NCBI GenBank assembly: GCA_025996865.1
Contig: BNTV01000001.1
Span: forward strand, 1-64,000
Reading direction: 5' to 3'
From: Bacteroidia bacterium
Lineage (GTDB): Bacteria; Bacteroidota; Bacteroidia; Bacteroidales; Azobacteroidaceae
DNA: 64,000 bases
Positions 1 to 10,000 of this stretch are shown one piece after another. The translations under genes and the position numbers were made by a program. The stretch's first letter is position 1. Every line of letters begins with the position of its first letter. A model generated the notes under the pieces. The model was not told the origin of the DNA and ran no database searches. It worked only from the letters and a program-made list of their open reading frames with translations.

Positions 1-116
1 GTCAATCCGTGTGATGTGTAGAATTGCCGGGCGCCCTGACTCCCCTGAGCATAATAACTCGCAATGATGGCGAAGCCTTCCTCTGTACTTAATCTGCGTT
101 TGCTTGGTTTGTGCAT
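1..116 (-). CDS. Transposase-associated HTH protein, N-terminus only (window edge)
   Basis: A leftward reading frame starts with ATG at 114-116 and stays open to the window edge. The 38 visible residues begin MHKPSKRRLSTEEGF and continue with a helix-turn-helix-like stretch (GSQGARQFYTSHGL) of the kind found at the start of IS66/IS3-type orfA proteins. The frame is cut by the edge, so the family cannot be fixed. It probably marks an insertion sequence whose right end lies between here and about position 165, where the next gene is abruptly beheaded. Confidence 0.5.
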   Translation of the reverse strand, partial: MHKPSKRRLSTEEGFAIIASYYAQGSQGARQFYTSHGL

Positions 117-162
117 TTCTTTTTTTTTGGCAAAGGTAAGGTGAGCGGGCAAACTGGGCAAG

Positions 163-597
163 ATGCGGAGGAGCGAAGGCTTACCCTACGGGATACACTG
201 TTTAAGAAACCGCTTTAATCTACTGGTTACCTCTCTTATTTTTGCTATTGTCTGGGGAATCTGGCATATACCCTTATCTTTTGTGAAAGGCTATTATCAG
301 AACGTTCTTGCGGAAACAGGCGTGATTTATTCCATCAATTTTCTGGTAAGCCTTATCCCCTATGTGATTATAGGCAACTGGCTGTATTACAAGACGAACA
401 GAAATATGCTGCTGGTGGTGCTTTTTCATCTGCTGGCCGGATATTCCAATGAAATATTCCAGACACATCCCGACAGTAAAATTATACAAACGGTATTGCT
501 GTTGATATTTTCGACAGTTTTAGTATGGAAGGAAAAAGCATTCTTCTTGGACAAATCACATGAGAAAATATTCAATTTAAACTATAAAAAGAAGTAA
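163..597 (+). pseudogene. CPBP-family intramembrane protease, 5'-truncated
   Basis: The 144-residue product matches the second half of CPBP (CAAX/bacteriocin-processing) membrane proteases: a CLRNRFN segment, then the conserved membrane motif VWGIWHIPLSF with its catalytic-type histidine, and further hydrophobic helices. The upstream EE(x)xxR motif that family members need is absent, because the frame begins just before the RFN segment next to what looks like an insertion-sequence end. It is therefore probably a dead remnant. The ATG at 163 lies in non-homologous junction sequence and may not be used. The SH3 gene follows after 1 bp. Confidence 0.65.
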
Positions 598-598
598 T

Positions 599-946
599 AT
601 GGAATATGTTGTAAATGAAGCGCATGAAACGGAATTTCCCAGCCCGTTACTGGTGAAGCGTAACGAAAAAGTAATCGTTAAAGGCGAATCGGAACATTGG
701 CAAGGCTGGATTTACTGTATAAAGACGGACAGTTCTAATGAAGGATATGTCCCGGAACAAATAATAAGATACGAGGATAATTACGGAATCATAACGGAAG
801 ATTATTCTGCAAAGGAGTTGAATGTCAGGGAGGGAGATATTCTTGAAGGAATAAAAGAACTCAATGGATGGCTGTGGTCGGAAAATAAAAAGACCCATGA
901 AATGGGCTGGATACCTGTAAAAAATATCAAATTATTGGAAAAATGA
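599..946 (+). CDS. Small protein with two SH3-like domains
   Basis: A 115-residue protein made of two bacterial SH3-like segments. The first (about residues 8-58) has the pattern of basic turn, GWIYC strand and GYVPEQII end. The second (about 60-112) has LNVREGD, GWLW and MGWIPVKNI. There is no signal peptide, so it is likely cytoplasmic. Such proteins often sit beside GNAT or CPBP genes, but the partner is unknown. Its stop codon overlaps the ATG of the next, truncated gene, so the cluster was once an operon. No enzymatic role can be inferred. Confidence 0.65.
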   Translation: MEYVVNEAHETEFPSPLLVKRNEKVIVKGESEHWQGWIYCIKTDSSNEGYVPEQIIRYEDNYGIITEDYSAKELNVREGDILEGIKELNGWLWSENKKTHEMGWIPVKNIKLLEK

Positions 947-1053
947 ATGACGAAATGAAAAAAGAAGTAATACTTGGTCTGCTCAATGAGTTTGCAGACT
1001 GGGAGGAATCATTTATCGCTCCGGCCTTGAACGTCGGTTGCTTTGGACGCTGA
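943..1053 (+). pseudogene. DJ-1/PfpI-family amidotransferase-like stub
   Basis: The 36-codon frame starts by overlapping the SH3 gene stop. It encodes KEVILGLLNEFADWEESF followed by IAPALN, the typical first strand and helix of Bacteroidales DJ-1/PfpI-family proteins, and then stops at 1051. The rest of the roughly 200-residue domain, including the nucleophile elbow cysteine, is missing. A second frame after the stop gives only about 14 residues. This is a truncated, non-functional copy, part of the decay seen across the first 2.6 kb. Confidence 0.6.
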
Positions 1054-1177
1054 TTCTGCAAAATTATGAAACTCTCGTAAATAATAATTAACAAAAATAA
1101 TAAAGATGAAAATTAATATGACGCAAATAAGACCTGTTGTAGAAGGTAACATTGAACAAACCCCAACTTCCATTATA

Positions 1178-1867
1178 ATGAATTTTTTTATTTGCATTAT
1201 TATGGTGGCTGTATTTTTACTAACAAGTTGTAACACTGTTAAAAACAACACAGATATGAAAAACATTTCCTTGATATTCTCCGGTATTGAATTTACCAAA
1301 GCTATCAATGACGCGGAGAATCATTATAGGGTTAGTGATAGCCTTTTGGTTGTTGATGGTATCGGAGGTTCCAATTATTTTATCTCGCCGGACGGTATGC
1401 GTGCCGAGGCCACCGCTCCCATACTTCTGAAAGAGATAGATAACAGCAGACCTTTCACTTTTACTACCTGTGTAGAGAGTAAAATAGAAAAAATATACGA
1501 TGCCGGAACAATATATATCTACATTGATAATGAGAATTGGCTGAAATTTGCATTCGAACGCGACGAAAAACTTCGATGCCGTGTTGTAACCGTTAAAACG
1601 GATGGCTCTTCAGATGATAATAATCACGATATTATTGGGCAGGATTATGTGTATATGCGCATTGCATCAAACGGAAAACAAATAGGTTATTACTATTCGA
1701 CAAACGGAGTCGATTGGAATCTTGCCCGGATATATAAAAACTATTATCCGCAAAAAATATGGCTGGGACTCAGTTCGCAATCTCCCAAGCCGGGTAATAA
1801 TCCTGCTTCTTTCGGTAAAATGAGTTTGACTGATAGCTATATTTCCAATCACAGGTTGGGAGAATAA
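1178..1867 (+). CDS. DUF1349-like (concanavalin A-fold) lipoprotein
   Basis: The frame is open from 1106, but I prefer the ATG at 1178 because it places a lipoprotein signal at the start: a hydrophobic stretch (FFICIIMVAVFLLTSC) ending in a lipobox cysteine. The rest (about 205 residues) resembles DUF1349 proteins, a concanavalin A-like beta-sandwich fold, with features such as IYIYIDNENWLKFAFE, YVYMRIASNGKQIGYYYS and NGVDWNLAR near the C-terminus. Export to the cell envelope with possible carbohydrate binding is inferred from family resemblance only. It is followed by a decayed AraC-type regulator in the same orientation. Confidence 0.6.
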   Translation: MNFFICIIMVAVFLLTSCNTVKNNTDMKNISLIFSGIEFTKAINDAENHYRVSDSLLVVDGIGGSNYFISPDGMRAEATAPILLKEIDNSRPFTFTTCVESKIEKIYDAGTIYIYIDNENWLKFAFERDEKLRCRVVTVKTDGSSDDNNHDIIGQDYVYMRIASNGKQIGYYYSTNGVDWNLARIYKNYYPQKIWLGLSSQSPKPGNNPASFGKMSLTDSYISNHRLGE

Positions 1868-1973
1868 CCGTGTAAATTCCCGGTAAAGCATTGAAAGATG
1901 AATGAATCAAGTTCGCACCATCGGAAAAGCCGTGAAGGATAATCGCCCTTACCTTTGCGGTCAAGATAACATG

Positions 1974-2589
1974 CAGGAAAAAATGGAACAACGGCTATCG
2001 ACAAAAGAAGATTACCGGCAACGGGTTAATATCGTCATTGAGTACATCAACAATCATCTCGATGCAGTTATTGACCTTGAAAAACTGGCTGAAATATCCA
2101 ATTTTTCAAAATGGCATTTCCAGCGCATGATGAAAGCGTATTTGGGTGAACCTGTTGGTGCGTACATCATGCGGGTGCGGGTGGAAACTGCAGCGAAACT
2201 GTTGCGGCGCATGGAACAAACTGTGGGAGTATGTAAAGGAGAACAAACTTTTCTCCGCAGGTATTGAACACATCGCCATCTATCACGACGACCCCAAAGT
2301 AACGGAAGCCGGTAAATTGCGTACCGACATCTGTTTAGTTTTGCCTAAAAAGGCTGAGCCGAAAGGTGAAATCGGCGTAAAAACGATTGAAGGAGGCAAG
2401 TACGCAATGTTCCTCTATCAAGGCTCTTACGACAATTTGGGAGCAGTTTATGACACTATCTACGCTAAATGGTTGCCGGAAAGCGGCGAGCAACTGCGCA
2501 ACTATCATTGCTTCGAGAAATACATAAACAATCCCGACAATACGGTTCCCGAAAAGTTGAAAACAGAAATTTATGTTCCAATAGAATAG
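1974..2589 (+). pseudogene. AraC regulator with GyrI-like ligand domain, internally deleted
   Basis: The first frame (ATG at 1974 or 1983) encodes an AraC-type helix-turn-helix region (YINNHLDAVIDLEKLAEISN, then FSKWHFQRMMKAYLGEPVGAY), but stops at 2267 after reading out of phase. The second frame, open to 2589, carries the C-terminal GyrI/SOUL-like effector domain (IAIYHDDPKVTE, GGKYAMFLYQGSYDNL). Between them the second half of the DNA-binding domain and the linker are missing. So the gene has both a deletion and a frame change near 2215-2230. It should not make a working regulator. Confidence 0.7.
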
Positions 2590-3015
2590 ACTTCTGCCAC
2601 TGTAACTAAAACTTATCTTCATCGAAACAAACGAAGATTACATTTTTGATAGAATCATTCTTGGATAGAAAGCCCGCTACCGTGTAAAAAGCAATGGTAG
2701 CGGCTTTTTCTTTTCAAGTTAAAACAAATTCTATTATCAAGTTGATATAAAGTTCAATATCTATTTTAAGCCTCTTTTTGTCTCCAAATTGGGCGATTTT
2801 GAGGCGTTTTTCTACTGTTTCTGCCATAAAAAATAATTTCCAAAGCCGTTTTTTGTTCTTTGTTATTTCTCTAATAAAATAATCTGCTCATAATCAATCA
2901 TGTAAAAATAATTTTCAAAAAAAGTATTATCAACTTGTCAATACCTGATAATTCAACTTCCGACCTTTGCAAAAACAACAACAAAAATGGCAAATAATAC
3001 TAAACAAAATAAGCC
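2590..3015. other. Intergenic region, probable left boundary zone of conjugative element 1
   Basis: This 426-bp gap holds one terminator-like hairpin (2671-2713) and AT-rich sequence. A TTCCGACCTTTG string at 2958-2969 resembles a Bacteroidota -7 box for the HTH gene at 3016, but a well-spaced -33 TTTG is not obvious. The change from decayed chromosomal-type genes to element genes happens here, so the attachment site may lie within it. I could not identify it with confidence. Confidence 0.4.
2671..2713. terminator. Hairpin terminator after the AraC remnant
   Basis: CGCTACC (from about 2675) pairs with GGTAGCG (2696-2702) across a short loop. The right arm runs into a T-rich tail (GCTTTTTCTTTT), the form of an intrinsic terminator for rightward transcription. 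Confidence 0.6.
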
Positions 3016-3348
3016 ATGACAGACAGGGAATTAACGGCATTTATGCAAAACTGGTTTGAGCGTTTTATGGCACGGTTCGACCGATTGGACAAACATTTGG
3101 AAAAAATGGCGATAAAGGAGAAACTATTAGAGGGGGAACGGCTGTTGGACAACCAGGACGTATGCCAGATGCTCAATGTAAGCAAAAGGACATTGCAGCG
3201 TTACCGTTCGTCGGGCGAACTGCCCTACCAGATGCTCTATCATAAGACTTTTTACAGGGAAAGCGACGTGGAAGCCTTTATCAAGGCCAATTTCGCCAAA
3301 GGCGAAGACACGGACGGCGATAATCCCGAAGACACGGATGTTCCGTAA
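3016..3348 (+). CDS. Excisionase-like helix-turn-helix protein (HTH_17 type)
   Basis: 110 residues. An N-terminal amphipathic helix (MQNWFERFMARFDRLDKHLE) is followed by a MerR/excisionase-like winged helix: LLDNQDVCQMLNVSKRTLQR, YRSSGELPYQ and a wing ending FYRESDVEAFI. The tail is acidic. Four more members of this family occur in the window (52649, 52956, 57167, 57479), always beside integrase-linked genes, which supports a role in directing excision or element gene expression. It points toward the convergent methylase/helicase operon and is separated from it by a strong hairpin. Confidence 0.75.
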   Translation: MTDRELTAFMQNWFERFMARFDRLDKHLEKMAIKEKLLEGERLLDNQDVCQMLNVSKRTLQRYRSSGELPYQMLYHKTFYRESDVEAFIKANFAKGEDTDGDNPEDTDVP

Positions 3349-3385
3349 TTGGTATTTTTCTTTTCTAAACACTATCGTTCTAACA

Positions 3386-3421
3386 GAAGCCCGCACCGTC
3401 GTGATGACAGGTGCGGGCTTC
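3386..3421. terminator. Bidirectional terminator between convergent genes
   Basis: A perfect 12-bp inverted repeat, GAAGCCCGCACC (3386-3397) and GGTGCGGGCTTC (3410-3421), sits between the stop of the rightward HTH gene and the stop of the leftward methylase/helicase gene. Confidence 0.75.
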
Positions 3422-3463
3422 GCTCGTTTATGGGAATGGGAATGTTCCCAACAATTTTTACTG

Positions 3464-4545
3464 TTAGATTTTGAAGCCCTTCCGCTCCAGTATTCCGGCG
3501 GCAGGTCGGGCGACAACCAGCCTGTCGCCCATAATTGCCTTAATCGTCTGCAAATTATCCGGCATGGGTACAAATTTATTTTCCTCCTTCGGAATACCCG
3601 CCATAATACCGACGCTCTGCTCGATGGGTTTCAGCGAGGCTTCTATTTTACGCTCCATGACCACCATTTCCGCTTTCAGTCCCTTCAACTCGTCTTCCTT
3701 TTTCCAAAGGCTTTCTACCACTGCTTTGAGTGTGGGGACGTCCTTCATCAGTTTTTCGTTGTCCGCCCTGTATTTCTCCAGCAGGGCTGGCATGGTGTCC
3801 AAGGCGTTCAGGAAATTGGCCGCCGCCGTTTTCGGGTCGGCTGCAAGGTGGCCGTGATTGTAGTTATACAAAATCTCGCCTTCTCCCTTGATAAAGAAAC
3901 GGTTCTGTACCAAATCGAAGCCGTCCTTCACGGTGGTTTCCGATTTCACCAGCAGGATAAAGCCATAAAGTGACCCGATGGGTTCCGAAAGGCCGTGCGT
4001 CCGCGCTTTGTCGGCAATCTCGTTCAGTTTCTTACCGATTGATACAGGGTCGGTAGCCTGAAAGCCGTCTAATTTGACAGGGTTCAGGCGTGTACCATCA
4101 ACCGTCTGCACACGGGCGGCAAACGCTTCCACATCTTTACCGATGCGGGTGATAAAACCCTTGTTGGTTTCCACCGTCTGCATGATTCCCTCCAGCTTCC
4201 AGCGGGTTGAGGACTTACTCTGCATGAACGCCCGCCGTTCGCCCTCCAGCGAAGTGATTTTTTTCTCTAACCGCGCTTTTTCCAGCAATTCCGTATTGCC
4301 GGACAGGATTGCCACATATTCGGAGAAATTCATGCCGCTTTTCTCGTCCATACTGCCCTCGTCAATGGTGCGGCTACCCATGTTGTTATTCTTCAACTGG
4401 TTGATAAATAACTGCTTGTTGTGCAGCAACCCGAATTTATAAGCGTCCAGCGATTTTTCGACGGCATAGATTACCACATCGACCTTATTATCGGCGTGTA
4501 GTTTGGCAACCTCGTTACCTTTGCGGATTGCCCTCCCGTCGCGCT
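3464..4545 (-). CDS. bmhA: Giant N6-methylase/SNF2 helicase, 3' exon (split by group II intron)
   Basis: This is the downstream part of the gene that starts at 11766. It begins with the second base of a glutamine codon and reads QRDGRAIRKGNEVAKL, the SNF2 helicase motif VI with its arginine finger. It continues through about 350 residues that include two predicted coiled-coil stretches (around TELLEKARLEKKITSLEGER and KKEDELKGLKAEMVVMERK) and ends in a basic tail. Joined to 7086-11766 without the intron it gives 5,763 nt, or 1,920 residues plus a stop. Reading leftward through the intron end gives an apparent ORF up to 4726, but the first 60 or so residues are intron-encoded and not real protein. 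Confidence 0.8.
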
Positions 4546-4606
4546 GTAGGCTAAGCACCCGGCGCCTTACCATATTGCTATGGTAGGTTTCCAGATACTC
4601 GCCCCC

Positions 4607-4640
4607 GAACCGTACGTACACATTCCTGCGTATACGGCTC
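4607..4640 (-). ncRNA. Group II intron domain V
   Basis: The minus strand reads GAGCCGTATACGC, then a purine-rich loop, then GTACGTACGGTTC: a 34-nt hairpin with the expected terminal pairing of GAGCCGTA to TACGGTTC. This is the catalytic heart of group II ribozymes. It lies 18 nt after the maturase stop codon, the usual position. Confidence 0.9.
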
Positions 4641-4658
4641 TCCACTAATGTTATCAGT

Positions 4659-6482
4659 CTATTTTCCATGATGAATTTTCGTATGACAATCCAAACAAAC
4701 TGCAATGGTTTTGCGTCGGCGTGCAATCATTAATTTCTCCCAGTATTCTTTTCCTTTGAGATTCTTCAATTTTCGCATGTGGTGCATTTCCAAGATGCAA
4801 TTATCTAAACCGCACAGTTCGCATTTGTTCGCTTTAAGCCTGTCCATAAGGCTCGTAGAACTTCTAAAAGCAACTGTATTCGGTATCAGATCGCATGAAC
4901 TGCTATAGTTTACATCTTTCTTTCTCTTAAAACCTTCATTGTAGAATAACCGAACCTTTTCTTCTCCTTTCTTATTACGATATTTCACGGCAAATTCTTT
5001 TCCCTGCCGAAATTTCTCGATAATATTATGGACAGAAGTACGGTATTTTGTCCCATATGTTTTATACATACTGTATTCCATAATATAATAGAATGAGTTT
5101 AGCAGTGAACTGTTATTGGCGATGGAATAATAGTTATAGAACCCTCTGATTTCAGCATTGTATTGTTCCAGAATTTCAAGGTCGTCATTGTCTTTCATAT
5201 AATATCTGCCTTTGGGTTTCCATACTTCGTTGCCATTATGGTGAACCATTTTGACCACGTTGTAATCCAAGAGCTTCTTTCTGATAGCCTCCATTGTGAC
5301 TGCCAGGACAATCCTTCCTCCGTAATTCCTTACCAATCTGCCTGCTTTATCCCTTTTGGGCAGACTTGACTCCCTTACATATATATCGTATCCGAGAAAT
5401 TTGGCAGGTCTTTTCGCATGGGTCACCAGTGTTTTTTCTTCCGATAGTTCCAGTTTGAGGTTATCCCGCAGAAATTGCATTATATCCTCTTTAACTTTTT
5501 GACTGTCGGAATTATTGCCGATTACTCCAATTAAAAAATCATCCGCATATCTCTGATATACGATTCTTCTGTAATTTTCATCTTGCGCTATCCCGTAAGG
5601 AATGTTGTTGCGTTCCTTTTCTATTTCCCTTAGCCTTTTAACCAGTTCATTTCTTTTATCCTCATTCTTTTCGGTTTCAAGTTTACTGACCACGTTTCTT
5701 CTTTGGACTTCAAGTTTTCGATATTCAGGATTCCGTTTTCGTTCTTTCCCCTTGTCGAATTGTTTTTTATATTCCGACATATATTTATCCAATTTATCAA
5801 GATAAATATTAGCCAGAATCGGACTGATGATACCGCCTTGCGGAGTACCGCTATGTGTATCATGGTAGGTCCAATCTTCGACATATCCGGCTTTTAAGAA
5901 TTTTCTAATCAGGCGTATGAATCTATCGTCAACGATACGTTCTTTAAGGATATTTGTCATGACATCATGGTCGATGTTGTCGAAAAATCCTTTTATATCG
6001 CCTTCGACAAACCATTTTACACCGGTAAAAGAGGTTTGGATAGCTTTCAGCGCAGTATGGCAGCTCCTCTTCGGTCTGAAACCGTGAGAAGTAATCTCGA
6101 AAGAGCCTTCATATATTGCTTCCAAAATCATTCTTAGAACCTCTTGTAATAGCTTATCTCTAAAAGCCGGTACACCCAACGGGCGTTTCTTCCCGTTTTT
6201 CTTTGGGATATAGACCCTTCTGGATGGTTGGGGTTGATAGGATTCGTCTTTCAACATTCCTATCAGTTCGCTAATCCGAGATTCGCCGGTTCCGTCAATT
6301 GTTTGACCGTCGGAGCCCTTCGTCATGTTGCCTTCTTTCGCATATATGCATTGATAAGCAACATAATACATCCCTTCATTAAATAGAATCCTGTAAAGTC
6401 TCTCGAACTTGTAATCCTTGGATTTACTGTGTTCAGCCAGACTGCTTAATACTTTTTCTGGACTTCTCATAATGTCTCTCAC
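4659..6482 (-). CDS. ltrA: Group II intron reverse transcriptase/maturase with HNH endonuclease
   Basis: 607 residues. In order: an N-terminal RT-0 region, RT fingers (RRVYIPKKNGKKRPLGVPAF), palm motifs (GDIKGFFDNIDH; TPQGGIISPILANIYLDKLD; the catalytic QRYADDFLIG), a maturase/X domain (RGFYNYYSIANN), and a C-terminal HNH-type endonuclease with zinc-type cysteine pairs (CELCGLDNC and CLDCHTKIHH) and EMHH. All domains look intact. The protein binds its intron RNA, promotes splicing, and makes and primes the DNA copy at the target. A charged insertion of about 50 residues lies between RT motifs 4 and 5 (KKQFDKGKERKRNPEYRKLE and onward), as in several bacterial families. The start at 6482 leaves about 600 nt of upstream ribozyme. 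Confidence 0.95.
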   Translation of the reverse strand: MRDIMRSPEKVLSSLAEHSKSKDYKFERLYRILFNEGMYYVAYQCIYAKEGNMTKGSDGQTIDGTGESRISELIGMLKDESYQPQPSRRVYIPKKNGKKRPLGVPAFRDKLLQEVLRMILEAIYEGSFEITSHGFRPKRSCHTALKAIQTSFTGVKWFVEGDIKGFFDNIDHDVMTNILKERIVDDRFIRLIRKFLKAGYVEDWTYHDTHSGTPQGGIISPILANIYLDKLDKYMSEYKKQFDKGKERKRNPEYRKLEVQRRNVVSKLETEKNEDKRNELVKRLREIEKERNNIPYGIAQDENYRRIVYQRYADDFLIGVIGNNSDSQKVKEDIMQFLRDNLKLELSEEKTLVTHAKRPAKFLGYDIYVRESSLPKRDKAGRLVRNYGGRIVLAVTMEAIRKKLLDYNVVKMVHHNGNEVWKPKGRYYMKDNDDLEILEQYNAEIRGFYNYYSIANNSSLLNSFYYIMEYSMYKTYGTKYRTSVHNIIEKFRQGKEFAVKYRNKKGEEKVRLFYNEGFKRKKDVNYSSSCDLIPNTVAFRSSTSLMDRLKANKCELCGLDNCILEMHHMRKLKNLKGKEYWEKLMIARRRKTIAVCLDCHTKIHHGK

Positions 6483-7085
6483 ATTTTCCGTTAATTGTAT
6501 TAAAAAACATTAGCTGCCTCCCTTCGCCATGTACAAGGCTTTCCCTTGCCCGGACTACTACGGAAGCTCCGTTACCATATCGAATATTCAGGGGCTGACC
6601 CCATAGCCTTACAACTGGCTTTTCGACTTAGGTAATCCCCATTTAGCTGCATCAATAACTATGAGACTATACATAGCCTCTGGCACGGCAGATTGTCGGA
6701 TACGACTTCCGTCCTTTAATGCTTATCGCACTTGTGCTATGGTTTGTTCATGCTTATACTCCTGAACAGCGGAATATAAGTACCACAGTATGGCGAGTAA
6801 GAAATTATCCGTTTACCGGATTCTTTCTCATAGTTACCTTACGCCATAGTCCCGACACAGACCACTTGGACTATCATTCAATCAGTAAGTATTTTATCCT
6901 CATATCTGCCTTTTCGTCTCCCCATTCAGTCGCAGCTTGGTAACTAACTGACTTATGGATTTTCCGCAGTGCTATGTTCCCTGATATTTGATTTCTCTCA
7001 CAGGTCAGGCGGATGACGATAGACTTACAAACACACGTCTACTACTTGCCAAAGTAGATTTATTATGCTGCCTTTATGGGCGCAC

Positions 7086-10000
7086 GTTCCAAGTCGCTTG
7101 GCCGCCAGGGTGCGTCAAGGTGATGCACCGCTACGCACCGTTTTTGAGCATTAACTCCTGTCCCCAGCATTTCCGTACTGCCGAACAATACGCGGATTTT
7201 ACCCTCGTTCATGTCGCGTATCATCGCCTTGCGGGATTTCTCCGTTCCTGCTTCCTGGATAAAACGGATTTCCGAAGCAGGAATACCGTACTGCGTGACG
7301 AGCTTGTTTTTTATCTCGCTGTACGGGTTCCAAATATCGGGTTTGTAGGTTCCCAAATCCGAAAAGACAAACTGCGTCCCTTTCTGCGGAGTGTATGTCT
7401 TGTAGTAACCGGCAATCACGGCGGCGCAATGGCTGGCCTTGTTGTCGATATGGTCGCCGTACTTCTGCGGGTCTATCAGGCGCATGTCGAGGCTCATTTT
7501 ACGGGCGTAGTCCGTTGCAATAAGCATCTTTGCCTTTTCCTCGCTCTCCGAAAGCGGCGCCCGTCCCAAAATGGTGGCGTCGCCCGTTTTGGCAAAGGTC
7601 ATGAGTTTCTGTATAAAATCCTGCTGGTCGGGCGTGGGCGGGATATTGTGCAGTATCTCGTTCTTTTCAGGACGGTCTATACCGATGTCCTTCGCCGTGC
7701 GGAAATCGGTGATTTCCGAATAGAACGAAGCCAGTTCCGGCACTTTAATGAAGTACCGGAACCGCTCTTTCTGCACAATCTGGTTTGTTACCGAAAACTC
7801 GTAGTCCTTGGTTTTCTTGGCGAAGATAGCCGCCCATGCGTCGAAGGTGTTGATGCCCTGCCTTTCGAGTTCCTTCGGGCGCAGGTACTTAAAGAGCAGG
7901 TACAATTCGGTGAGCGAATTGCTGATGGTCGTACCCGAAAGAAAGGTTGCGCCTAAATCCTTACCCGTCCTGTCCTGGATGGTGCGCACGGCGAAAAGCA
8001 TGTTAAGCGCCCGCTGCGAGCCGTCGGAGTTTCCCAGCCCCGCCACGCGGTCGTGCCGGGTGGTAAAGGTCAGGTTTTTGAATTTGTGCGATTCATCAAC
8101 GAATAAATGGTCGATGCCCATCAGCCGGAAATCCACCGCGTCGTCCTTGCGGTTGGCGATTTGGTGGGCAATCCCTTTCAGGCGGGCTTCGAGGTTGGTT
8201 TTCCGCTTTTCGACACCCCTGCGCATAAAATTGGAAACTTCCCCTCCCTTATTGCGCAGCACTTCCAGATTTTCTTCCACGCTGTCCAGCTCCTTTTGCA
8301 AGATGTCGCACTGGATTTCGGGGGATTGCGGAATCATCCCGAACTGCTCGTGGGTCATTATCACCGCGTCCCAGTTATTATTTTTCATTTCGTTAAAAAT
8401 GCGGGTGCGTTTGGCAGGGGTAAAATCCTCTTTCCCCGGATAGAGTACCTTCGCGTCCGGGTAGGCGGTGCAAAAGGTTTGCGCTATCTCGTGTACGTTG
8501 GCTTTCAGGGCGATAATCATCGGTTTGCCCGCTAATCCCAGCCGCTTCATTTCCATTGCCCCGCAACACATAATCAGCGTTTTACCTGCGCCGACCTCGT
8601 GGTCGCAGATGCCGCCGCCATTGGTTTTGAGCATCCAGACGGCGTCCTTCTGGCTCTTATACAGGTCGTCGATACCCAGCGCTTTCAGGTCAAGCCCCGG
8701 AAAGGTCTGGTGGCCGCCGTCATACTCCGGTCGGGCAAAACAGTTGAATGTGCGGTTATAGAGATTGGCCAGCCGGTCTTTGAACTCCGGCGACTGCTGG
8801 CGCAGCCAGTCGGAAAAGCCGTTACGGATTTCGTCGATTTTGCTGTTTGCCAGTTGGATGGCTTGCCCGTCGGGTACTTTGACTTCCTTATCGCCGTCCT
8901 TGATTGTCTTGGTAATGTCGGGCGTGGTGTCGTGCATGGCGTGTCGCATCAAGGCAACTCCGTCGAACAGGCGGTTTTCGCTGCGCACGCCGTATTTCTC
9001 CGTGATGTTGGCGTTCCGGGAGCGGGCATTGAGGCTGAACTCGTCGCGGCTGGAGGCATACGTTATTTTTACATCGGTCTCAAACAGGTACGAAGCGTAT
9101 GCGGCATAAATGCCGGTCGGTATCCACCTTTCGCCGAAATTAAAATCCAAATCGTCGAAGTCAATCGGCTTGGGCGCGGCTTCCTGCAAGGCTGCCAGCG
9201 ATTCTTTGGCTGCTTCGTGGCCGGGATGACTGTCGATAAACTTTTGTACCTCGTCCGCTTTGGAAATAACATTTCCTGCGATAAACTTGTCGGCAACCTC
9301 ATAGCCGCCCACCAGCGGATTGAAATAAACTTTACCTTTGAGTTCCGTTAACAGGCCTTCTTCCGTGCCACCTGTAAGCGAGGCCATATACTCCAAATCG
9401 ACCTTGCCGTGCTTGTTGAGCGAAGCGGCCAGCGCGTCGCGGGCGTTGTCGGCATGGGTAATCTCCCGGCTGTTGAAAGCCACGGGACGCTCGAAAATAT
9501 CCGCCTTTACCGCCTTGCCTTCGCGGTAACGTTCCAAAGAGAGGATTTCCCGGCCTCCGGCGTCCATCTTAATCAGGTCGAGGTTTTTCGGATCGTTCAG
9601 GTTACCGAATTTCTCTGTAAAATCATCGTACAGACGATTGAGCATCTGCCGAAGCGCAGGATTTTCCTTCAACTGGTCGGCTTCGTTCAGGTAGAGGTGG
9701 TGGTAGGTATCGCGGATTTCGATGTAGAGCGATGCCCGTTTCCCCTGCTGCGCTGAAAGCTCCAGCGGGTGGAACATGGGGTTGAAACCGTTCAGGTTGC
9801 GAAGATAGCCGATGCGGTTGTCCGCATTTGTTACCAGCGAGCCTTCCCTGTAATGTTTCGGTAGCCCCTGCTCCGGCACAGCAAAGGGTACGGGTTTCAT
9901 CCGTTCTTCCCGTTCCGTTTCCCTTTTGAGGTTTTGGGACTGTTCCTCCTTTCGGGCATCGGCGACAGGATAAACGGGTTTGGTATCTGTTTTTGTTTCC

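Larger units (their letters stand above)
4546..7085 (-). mobile_element. Group II intron (2,540 bp) inserted in the methylase/helicase gene
   Basis: On the minus strand the intron begins GTGCGCCC (7085 downward), matching the GUGYG consensus, and ends CCTAC (to 4546), matching the 3' AY rule. Exon sequence is GAAC before and AGCGCGACGGG after, so splicing restores E-Q-R-D-G in helicase motif VI. The 5' 600 nt (6483-7085) should hold ribozyme domains I-III, the RT/maturase frame lies in domain IV, and domain V is at 4607-4640. A candidate domain VI stem lies just before the 3' end. I could not confirm the EBS/IBS pairings by eye. The element should mobilise by retrohoming and be spliced from the mRNA so that the host gene stays functional. 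Confidence 0.92.

Noticed and set aside
4546..4726. N-terminal extension of the leftward frame ending at 3464
   Set aside because: The bases from 4546 to 4726 are group II intron (domains V and VI and the maturase end); the protein continues from the 5' exon at 7086 instead.
6988..7956. Rightward 322-residue reading frame across the intron 5' part and the methylase/helicase gene
   Set aside because: It is antisense to the strongly supported methylase/helicase frame, crosses the intron boundary, and its product resembles no family.
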